DNA of 7,885 bases from Methylococcus sp. UBA6136 (GTDB lineage: Bacteria; Pseudomonadota; Gammaproteobacteria; Methylococcales; Methylococcaceae): positions 3,647 through 11,531 of the forward strand of contig DIVI01000129.1 in assembly GCA_002423305.1 (NCBI GenBank), read 5' to 3'. Below, one piece after another: positions 1 to 4,962 of this stretch (within the stretch, counting starts at the first letter, position 1; the number at the start of each line of letters is the position of its first letter). Under the pieces are notes generated by a model. That model was not told the origin of the DNA. It saw nothing but the letters and a program-made list of their open reading frames with translations, and did not search any database. A program made the translations under genes and the position numbers.

Positions 1-115
1 GTTTTTCAAGCTTGGTGAGTGGCCGTTCATGGGCGAGGTCGATGCCTTCCTTGAATTCAAGAAAGGCCTTGCAGTAGTTATCGAAGCGTTGCTTCCAGCG
101 AATGTCCTGGGTCAT
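1..115 (-). CDS. HI0074-type nucleotidyltransferase substrate-binding protein, N-terminal part (runs off left edge)
   Basis: Reading the minus strand from ATG at 115 gives 38 codons, beginning MTQDIRWKQRFDNYCKAF and containing LEFKEGIDLA and RPLTKLEK, open to the window edge. This N-terminus resembles the HI0074 family (nucleotidyltransferase substrate-binding, NTase_sub_bind), small four-helix proteins of about 130-150 residues that pair with a minimal nucleotidyltransferase (HI0073/MNT type) and are related to HEPN proteins. The call is from memory of the family pattern, not a search. The ATG overlaps the hsdM stop as ATGA (112-115), and an AGGAGG ribosome site lies 8 bases upstream, inside the hsdM 3' end, so translation is likely coupled. 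The partner nucleotidyltransferase would be expected just beyond the left edge. Such pairs act as toxin-antitoxin modules or accessories in restriction loci; the role here is inferred. Confidence 0.75.
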   Translation of the reverse strand, partial: MTQDIRWKQRFDNYCKAFLEFKEGIDLAHERPLTKLEK

Positions 116-1611
116 GACCCATCCCTCCTATCTGCTTTCAGCCGTTGCGCGATGGTGCCTAAAACGGCGGCCGCCTCCACATCCAGCGCAGCGATCTCGT
201 CCAGGATGGCCTGCGGGCTGCGGTGGATGACCTCCTCGCCGCCATTCGGGTTCTTCACCGACAGATCGTACCCTTCGGCTCCGCTCAGGGAACGAACATC
301 CAGGCTCCAGCTTTTGGGTGAATCGGCAAAGGTCTTTTGCAGCTCGACAAACTCGGCGAGGTCGGCGTCGTTGAGGGGGTTGGTCTTGCCCAGATTCCGG
401 GCCTGCCCTGAGCTTGTCGAAGGGGTGAGCTGGTAGTACCAGACCGTCCGGGTGGGACTGCCTTTTTCAAAGAACAGCACGACGGTCTTGACACCGGCGC
501 CCTGAAACGTGCCGCCGGGGCAGTCGAGGACCGTGTGCAGGTTGCAGGATTCCAGCAGCAGTTTGCGTAGGCTCACCGAAGCATTGTCGGTGTTCGACAG
601 GAAGGTGTTCTTGATGACCACCGCGGCGCGGCCGCCGGCCTTGAGCTTCTTGATGAAGTGCTGGAGGAACAGAAACGCGGTCTCGCCGGTGCGGATCGGG
701 AAGTTCTGCTGCACTTCCTTGCGCTCCTTGCCGCCGAAGGGCGGATTGGCGAGGATGACATCCATGCGGTCCTTTTCCTGGATATCGGCCAGGTTCTCGG
801 CCAGCGTATTGGTGTGCTGAATGTTGGGCGCTTCGATGCCATGCAGGATCATGTTCATGATGGCGATGACATAGGCGAGGGATTTCTTCTCCTTGCCGTA
901 AAAGGTCTGCTCCTGCAGAGTCTTCAGGTCGGCCGTGGTCAGGCTCGGCCGCGACTTCAGGTAGTCAAACGCTTCGCATAAAAATCCGGCCGACCCGACC
1001 GCTCCGTCATAAATCCGCTCGCCGATTCGGGGCTGAACCACGCGGACCATCGCCCGGATGAGCGGGCGCGGGGTGTAATACTCGCCGCCGTTGCGCCCGG
1101 CATTGCCCATGTTCTTGATCTTGGCTTCGTACAGGTGGGACAACTCATGCTTTTCCGTCTGCGAACGGAAGCGCAGTTCGTCGATGTGATCGATGATCTC
1201 GCGCAGGTTGTAGCCGGAGTGAATCTTGTTTTTGATCTCGCTGAAAATTTCGCCGACCTTGTATTCGAGCGTGTTTGGGCCGGTGGCCCAGAGCCGGAAT
1301 TCGCGGAGATAGGGAAAGAGCTGGCGTTCCACAAATTCGACCAGGTCATCGCCGGTCATGGCACGATTGTGGTCGAGCCGGCCATCCGCCCCTTTCGGCG
1401 CGGCCCAGCTTTCCCAGCGGTAGGGTTCATCCAGCAGATATTTGTAGGATCGGCCTTCCAGCTCGGCTTCCATGGCCCGATCCTGTTCCAGACCGTCGAG
1501 GTATTTCAGAAACAGCAACCAGGAAGTTTGCTCGGTGTAGTCGAGCTCGGTGGTACAGCCCGCCTCCTTCCAGAGGACGTCGTCGATATTCTTGAAGGCT
1601 TGTTCGAACAT
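112..1611 (-). CDS. hsdM: Type I restriction-modification system, DNA adenine methyltransferase subunit HsdM
   Basis: HsdM transfers a methyl group from S-adenosylmethionine to N6 of adenine, working with HsdS for sequence recognition and with HsdR for restriction. The 499-residue product is full length for the family. Residues 1-165 form the helical HsdM N-terminal domain (TELDYTEQTSWLLFLKYLDG at 21-40). SAM motif I is YDGAVGSAGF (201-210) and the catalytic motif IV is NPPF (289-292), typical of N6-adenine methyltransferases; the C-terminal DLSVKNPNGGEE (449-460) is also conserved. The ATG at 1611 matches the usual MFEQ N-terminus, though the ribosome site is weak. Residues around 397-405 (TPSTSSGQA) are encoded by a REP-like repeat and look like a short in-frame insertion in a loop between conserved YYQL and NLGKTNPLND. 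A second repeat-like stretch encodes SLSGAEG (441-447). The gene overlaps the next one by 4 bases; hsdS and hsdR are not in the window. Confidence 0.95.
   Translation of the reverse strand: MFEQAFKNIDDVLWKEAGCTTELDYTEQTSWLLFLKYLDGLEQDRAMEAELEGRSYKYLLDEPYRWESWAAPKGADGRLDHNRAMTGDDLVEFVERQLFPYLREFRLWATGPNTLEYKVGEIFSEIKNKIHSGYNLREIIDHIDELRFRSQTEKHELSHLYEAKIKNMGNAGRNGGEYYTPRPLIRAMVRVVQPRIGERIYDGAVGSAGFLCEAFDYLKSRPSLTTADLKTLQEQTFYGKEKKSLAYVIAIMNMILHGIEAPNIQHTNTLAENLADIQEKDRMDVILANPPFGGKERKEVQQNFPIRTGETAFLFLQHFIKKLKAGGRAAVVIKNTFLSNTDNASVSLRKLLLESCNLHTVLDCPGGTFQGAGVKTVVLFFEKGSPTRTVWYYQLTPSTSSGQARNLGKTNPLNDADLAEFVELQKTFADSPKSWSLDVRSLSGAEGYDLSVKNPNGGEEVIHRSPQAILDEIAALDVEAAAVLGTIAQRLKADRRDGS
124..129 (-). 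promoter_or_regulatory. Ribosome binding site of the HI0074-type gene, inside the hsdM 3' end
   Basis: CCTCCT on the plus strand reads AGGAGG on the minus strand, 8 bases before the ATG at 115. It is a near-perfect Shine-Dalgarno sequence embedded in the last hsdM codons (DRRDG), and it fixes the start of the downstream gene although that gene is incomplete in this window. Confidence 0.75.
271..296 (+). repeat. REP-like element, variant 2, inside hsdM
   Basis: The stretch reads CCCTTCGGCTCCGCTCAGGG followed by AACG. Its ends CCCT and AGGG are complementary, and it shares the outline CCCTTCG...CTCAGGG with the element at 401-425, in the opposite orientation. It encodes part of SLSGAEG in HsdM. 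Whether this is a true repeat copy or chance is less certain than for the other element, since the protein is hardly longer than I expect at this position. Confidence 0.45.
401..425 (-). repeat. REP-like element (CTTCGACAAGCTCAGGG type) inside hsdM
   Basis: On the minus strand this reads CCCCTTCGACAAGCTCAGGG followed by CAGGC. The CTTCGACAAGCTCAGG core is a dispersed short repeat seen in many proteobacterial genomes (recalled, not searched). When such repeats fall in genes they give telltale peptides such as TPSTSSGQA, exactly what HsdM shows here at about 397-405. The reading frame is preserved. Confidence 0.75.
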
Positions 1612-1688
1612 GTCGGGTAAAGGGTGCGGTAATTGGATGGCGCCGGAACGCCAATAGCCGGCCTTGCATGATGATGGATTTGCCGGTC

Positions 1689-1718
1689 ATTATCTAACCG
1701 ATGCAAACTGAGCGACAA
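1689..1718 (-). promoter_or_regulatory. Candidate sigma-70 promoter of hsdM
   Basis: On the minus strand a -35 box TTGTCG (1713-1718, 4 of 6 consensus) is separated by 18 bases from a -10 box GATAAT (1689-1694, 5 of 6 consensus). Transcription would start near 1682, leaving a leader of roughly 70 bases before the hsdM ATG. The rest of the 1612-1753 gap shows no further gene. This is seen by eye only. Confidence 0.4.
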
Positions 1719-1753
1719 TTCTGAAACTGATTTTATGACTGGAGACTCGTGGA

Positions 1754-1978
1754 ATGACGCAAAAGGACCCGGACACGCTGTTGATGGAAAGCCTGATCGG
1801 CGGCAAGACTGCCCTGGAGAAACTTGAACATATCACTGGCAGCAAGTCTGGCAGAACGAATGCGGATTTGGCCGGAATTGAACACGCCTTGCGTGACGCC
1901 GCCGAGGGAATACGCCGGGCGCGGTCGCAGGCGGAAGAGGACGATGTCGTGTTTGAAGTCGGCGAAACCGACGACTGA
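1754..1978 (+). CDS. Small acidic protein of unknown function
   Basis: The 74-residue product is not one I recognise. It starts at ATG with GGAG nine bases upstream (1741-1744), a good ribosome site. The sequence looks largely helical and charged: a middle region with ALEKLEHITG, then IEHALRDAAEGIRRAR, and an acidic tail (AEEDDVVFEVGETDD). It has no signal peptide, no membrane segment and no cysteines, so it is probably a small cytoplasmic protein. It is transcribed away from hsdM, sharing the 142-base intergenic region, and may be followed by an intrinsic terminator overlapping its stop. Codon use is GC-rich at third positions, as in the neighbours, which supports coding. It could be a regulatory or accessory protein of the restriction locus, but there is no direct evidence. 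Confidence 0.55.
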   Translation: MTQKDPDTLLMESLIGGKTALEKLEHITGSKSGRTNADLAGIEHALRDAAEGIRRARSQAEEDDVVFEVGETDD

Positions 1979-2005
1979 ATGGACCCGGGTCTGTCGCCTT
2001 TTTTT
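1969..2005 (+). terminator. Possible intrinsic terminator after the small ORF
   Basis: CGACGAC (1969-1975) can pair with GTCTGTCG (1989-1996) with one bulged T, then CC and a run of seven T (1999-2005). The stem overlaps the stop codon of the small gene. The bulge, the 13-base loop and the two-base gap before the T-run make it a moderate candidate only. It would separate the small gene from the outer-membrane gene starting at 2041. Confidence 0.35.
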
Positions 2006-2040
2006 GCGGGCCCCGGCGGTGAGAAAGCCGGCAGTGAAAA

Positions 2041-2970
2041 ATGGTCACGACCACTCCGGTGATCTCACGACGCTTATGGGCGATCCTGCTTGGCCTATTG
2101 GCTTTTTGGCAAAACGCCTACGCCTCTGAGGATACCAAGGAAGAAAGAAAGGCCCCTCTGGATATCCGATCACCCGGTTCTGACCTGGCCAACTTCCCCA
2201 ACAGCGCCTTCACCCTGCCTCAGGGCGGGTTTTATCTGGAATCGACGCCGGTGGCCTACACCACCACCAGCAGCACGCTGGCATCCCAGTACAACTTTGA
2301 GTATCTGCTGCGCTATGGATTGTTCGACTGGATTGAGTTGCGGCTGTATTCCCAGGGTTTCAGCGTACAGGGCGATCCCAAGCCCGCCACCGGCTTCAGC
2401 CCGCTGACCTTCGATACCAAACTACATCTCTGGGATGAATTCGAAGACTACTTTCTGCCGGCCGCCGGGCTTGAAGTCATGGTGCAAACCAATCTCTTGG
2501 GGTCATCCGCTTTTCAGAGCGGTACCGAACCGGCATTCAACATGAACTTTGATCAGGGGTTGCCCTGGGATTTTCAGATCGAGTACAACCTCGGCGCCGC
2601 ACGATTCGAAAACCCCAATAACACCCGCCAGTCGATCTGGGATTTCACATTCTCTTGGGCCATCCAGCGGGAGGTAGCCGAGGATGTTGATGTCTTTGTG
2701 AACGGCTACTACAACGCCGCCAACTTGCCGCGGGTAGGACGTGTGAGTGAAAAAACAGTCACCGTTTGCCCAAAAACCGGCTCTTGTCGACCCGAAGAAA
2801 TCATCCAGCAAACCAGATCGCTGGGGGGTGACGACAACCAGCACGCCATCGGCGTTGGCGGCATATGGACAGTCAATGACAACATTTCGTTGTTCACCAA
2901 CCTGGCTGCCGGAACCACAGCCCCCACACCGGGTTTTACCGGTTTTCTGGGTTTTGCCTGGACCCCTTGA
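2041..2970 (+). CDS. Outer-membrane beta-barrel protein, MetA (phenol degradation) family-like
   Basis: The 309-residue product begins with a signal peptide: basic RR (10-11), hydrophobic core LWAILLGLLAFW (12-23) and a probable cleavage AYA|SED after residue 28. The mature part is rich in alternating aromatic and polar strands (FYLESTPVAY, YNFEYLLRYGLFDWIELRLYSQGF, FDTKLHLWDEF, FQIEYNLGAARF, WDFTFSWAIQ, DVFVNGYYNAA, FTGFLGFAW), as in the putative MetA-pathway outer-membrane proteins; the SAFTLPQGGFYLE start and the GLFDWIELRL segment fit that family. It probably forms a small channel, perhaps for hydrophobic or aromatic substrates, but the substrate is unknown. A CPKTGSC pair (C243, C249) in a long predicted loop may form a disulfide. 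An in-frame TGA at 2035 makes this the first possible start; the ribosome site is weak. Confidence 0.65.
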   Translation: MVTTTPVISRRLWAILLGLLAFWQNAYASEDTKEERKAPLDIRSPGSDLANFPNSAFTLPQGGFYLESTPVAYTTTSSTLASQYNFEYLLRYGLFDWIELRLYSQGFSVQGDPKPATGFSPLTFDTKLHLWDEFEDYFLPAAGLEVMVQTNLLGSSAFQSGTEPAFNMNFDQGLPWDFQIEYNLGAARFENPNNTRQSIWDFTFSWAIQREVAEDVDVFVNGYYNAANLPRVGRVSEKTVTVCPKTGSCRPEEIIQQTRSLGGDDNQHAIGVGGIWTVNDNISLFTNLAAGTTAPTPGFTGFLGFAWTP

Positions 2971-3020
2971 GTGTTCATCTGAAGACCCTGACGCAGAATA
3001 TCCTGTCGAGATGATTTAGG

Positions 3021-3914
3021 ATGCGCAACTCAATCACGCCTACGAGAAATCCTATGTCTACCTCGGCCCTGCCCCCGCAGAAACAGTTGACCACCATGAT
3101 CGGCCACCCGGTCGCCGAAAATCCAATTGATCAGATGTTCGATGCAGTCTTTGCCCACTATGGTCTGCACTGGCAATTCTGGAAAAGCGATGTGGCTACC
3201 GAGGCTCAGGTGGGCGCGGCCATCGGAGGGATACGTGCTCTCGGCTTTGCCGGCGCCTGTATCACCGTGCCGTGGAAGGTCGCATCAATCCCGTTTCTGG
3301 ACGAGGTGGATGCGGACGTGAAAGCCATTGGCGCCGCCAACTACATGACGATCAGGGAAGGTCGCCTGATCGGTCACAACAATGACGGCAAGGGGGTGGT
3401 GAAAGCCATCCGGAAGATCACGGAAATCCAGGGCAAGCGCGTGGTCATGCTGGGGGCCGGCGGAGCGGGTCGCGCCATGGCGGTGGAACTCGCCTGGGCC
3501 GGCGCCTCGCACCTGACCCTCATCACCCGCCGTGAAGCGCAGGGTGTTGAAGTGGCACAAACGGTGACCCGCGCCTCGGGCGTGCCCTGTGACTGGCAGC
3601 CATGGGTGGGAGAAGTCCAGGTACCGGCAGGCACGCAGATCCTGATGAATGCCACCCATCTGGGTTGCGCACCGGAAATGGAACCAGTCCCGGTCAATTG
3701 GGAAACCATCAGCCCTGAAACCACCTTGGTGGATGTCATCACCAACCCCAGAATCACGCCCTTTTTGAAGGCGGCCCAGGAAAAGGGCTGCCCCATTGTT
3801 GACGGCGTCGAGATGCTGGTCCAGTTGGCCATGCAAATCTTTGAGGAATGGACCGACATCCAGCCTGAAGAAAAGATATTTCAGCAGGCTGTAGCCAAGG
3901 CACTGGGAGAATAA
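3021..3914 (+). CDS. Shikimate dehydrogenase-like NAD(P)-dependent oxidoreductase (AroE family, divergent substrate site)
   Basis: AroE reduces 3-dehydroshikimate to shikimate with NADPH. This 297-residue protein has the family layout: N-terminal substrate domain with ITVPWK (81-86, catalytic Lys K86) and HNNDGKG (119-125, catalytic Asp D122, normally NTDG), then a Rossmann domain with GAGGAGRA (145-152), a TRR segment (169-171) after the second strand that could read the NADP phosphate, NATHLG (210-215), and DGVEMLVQLA (261-270). The normally conserved HSxSP, whose serines hold the shikimate carboxylate, is replaced by AENP (32-35) after GHPV, so the substrate may differ from shikimate. ATG at 3054 (M12, preceded by GAG about 7 bases upstream) is an equally likely start, since the first 11 residues are not conserved. 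It lies 50 bases after the barrel gene and may be cotranscribed. Confidence 0.85.
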   Translation: MRNSITPTRNPMSTSALPPQKQLTTMIGHPVAENPIDQMFDAVFAHYGLHWQFWKSDVATEAQVGAAIGGIRALGFAGACITVPWKVASIPFLDEVDADVKAIGAANYMTIREGRLIGHNNDGKGVVKAIRKITEIQGKRVVMLGAGGAGRAMAVELAWAGASHLTLITRREAQGVEVAQTVTRASGVPCDWQPWVGEVQVPAGTQILMNATHLGCAPEMEPVPVNWETISPETTLVDVITNPRITPFLKAAQEKGCPIVDGVEMLVQLAMQIFEEWTDIQPEEKIFQQAVAKALGE

Positions 3915-3967
3915 GCCGGTGCCGCAGATGTCGGCCATGGCGCGCCGTCCAGCCCATGACCCGAATC

Positions 3968-4003
3968 GGAGCCATGACGCACGGCTCCATGAGACGCGGA
4001 GCC
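3968..4003 (+). repeat. Competing hairpins at the lipoprotein ribosome site
   Basis: GGAGCC occurs at 3968-3973 and again at 3998-4003, with its complement GGCTCC exactly between them at 3983-3988; both loops are 9 bases. The second GGAGCC contains the GGAG ribosome site (3998-4001) of the lipoprotein start at 4006. The central arm can therefore pair with the first copy (site free) or with the second (site masked). CATGA also recurs four times across 3956-4009. This is seen directly; regulation is inference. Confidence 0.45.
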
Positions 4004-4005
4004 CC

Positions 4006-4398
4006 ATGAAAAACACCGTTGCAGCCATCATCATCAGCGCGACCTTGCCGGGATGCAGCACCACCCCAGCTGTAAACCCGCAGACTCAGTCGGCGATTGC
4101 CGGTTGTCGTGCCCTGCCGCGTGGTTTGGGGAACTACGAACGCCGGGCACGCTGCGAGTTGGCAGTGGAGTCCAACGCCTATCTGGCCAAACATCCGGAG
4201 ATGGCCGGTACCTGGCGGGAATTGATCAACGACACGCTGGCCGAATATGCCAAGGCTGATCGCGCCGAACAATCCATTCGGCAGGCGGATATCAACGCGG
4301 CGCTGCTAAGAGAAGCCGCTGAAGCCGGCACCGGGTGCCTGACTGATCAATGCGGCCAAGGCTCGGAGTGGAATTTCCCCAGCAACCCGCCCTACTGA
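4006..4398 (+). CDS. Small predicted outer-membrane lipoprotein of unknown function
   Basis: The frame is open from 3919, but the ATG at 4006 is chosen because it places a proper lipoprotein signal at the N-terminus: MKNTVAAIIISATLPGCSTT, with lipobox LPGC and lipidated C17. Serine follows the cysteine, so outer-membrane sorting by the Lol pathway is expected. A GGAG lies 4 bases upstream, slightly close. The 130-residue product then has a mixed helical region with four more cysteines (C34, C50, C111, C116) that could form two disulfides in the periplasm, and a charged helical stretch (about 70-108). I do not recognise a family. It follows the dehydrogenase-like gene by 91 bases and converges on the adhesin-E-like gene, whose stop is 28 bases away. 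Confidence 0.75.
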   Translation: MKNTVAAIIISATLPGCSTTPAVNPQTQSAIAGCRALPRGLGNYERRARCELAVESNAYLAKHPEMAGTWRELINDTLAEYAKADRAEQSIRQADINAALLREAAEAGTGCLTDQCGQGSEWNFPSNPPY

Positions 4399-4426
4399 GC
4401 CCGGTCGCGGCTTTTACCCTGGCTCT

Positions 4427-4834
4427 TCACTTCGTTCCGCCACAAACGAAGTTCATGCGCTTTTCCGTCACGGAGCCAGCCGGGACAGATTCCCAGGCAC
4501 GGGGGGCCTCTGACCCGGCAATGCCGCCACCGGCCATGGCCGCCTTGTAGGCGATCCAGTAGATTTGCTGTCTGCGCTTTTGCCTGCAGTCAAACTCCTC
4601 CCTGACCTTGGCCGATTGAAAAACCACCGCGCCCTCGCCCTGCTGCTGCTTCGCATACGAGACGACATACCAGGCCCTGAAACCGACCTCGGTCTTTTCC
4701 AGATCATCGGCCTTGATGTAATAGGTCGCCTTGCCGTCTCCGACCCCTTCTTCAATGATCTTGAAGTGCTTCCATTCGGCCGCACCCGCCGAACTGATTA
4801 CCCACCACACCATCACAACCGCCACCCACCGCAT
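4427..4834 (-). CDS. Secreted surface-adhesin protein E-like domain protein
   Basis: The 135-residue product has a clear signal peptide (MRWVAVVMVWWVISSAGA, cleavage near residue 18-19). The mature part follows the pattern of the adhesin-E-like (SapE) domain found in many small periplasmic proteobacterial proteins: EWKHFKI start, YYIKADDL (38-45), aromatic strand FRAWYVVSYA (52-61), EFDCRQKRRQ (80-89), W114 with VPAGSV (117-122), and a terminal FVC. The two mature cysteines C83 and C131 probably form the family's disulfide. The assignment rests on recalled pattern. Function in this family is poorly defined; adhesion is shown only for some Haemophilus members. A GAGGTGA ribosome site lies just upstream of the ATG (4838-4844). 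It is the gene downstream of the PQQ dehydrogenase, 128 bases away on the same strand. Confidence 0.75.
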   Translation of the reverse strand: MRWVAVVMVWWVISSAGAAEWKHFKIIEEGVGDGKATYYIKADDLEKTEVGFRAWYVVSYAKQQQGEGAVVFQSAKVREEFDCRQKRRQQIYWIAYKAAMAGGGIAGSEAPRAWESVPAGSVTEKRMNFVCGGTK

Positions 4835-4902
4835 ACGTCACCTCAAAACTGGAATTTACTCATTCTCCGCCCATCCCTCAGCGCACTGAAGGTCGCTGGC
4901 GC

Positions 4903-4933
4903 GGGCTTCGACTCCGCTCAGCCCGCTCAGCCC
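4903..4933 (+). repeat. REP-like element with 9-base tandem duplication between the PQQ gene and the adhesin-E-like gene
   Basis: GGCTTCGACTCCGCTCAG (4904-4921) matches the outline of the two elements in hsdM (CTTCG...GCTCAG). Its end is duplicated: CCGCTCAGC at 4914-4922 and again at 4923-4931. It sits in the 128-base gap after the PQQ gene stop, a usual position for REP-like elements, and could affect mRNA stability or act as attenuator between the two genes. Confidence 0.5.
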
Positions 4934-4962
4934 ACGCAACCCTGGCGTGTCTAGCCGCCACA

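Noticed and set aside
1981..1992. Palindrome GACCCGGGTC as an operator
   Set aside because: A perfect GC-rich 10-base palindrome is expected by chance at this composition and it falls in the loop and arm of the candidate terminator.
3919..4005. Upstream start of the lipoprotein at 3919
   Set aside because: It adds 29 residues of unconvincing sequence ahead of a proper lipoprotein signal; the ATG at 4006 gives a correct lipobox at residue 17.
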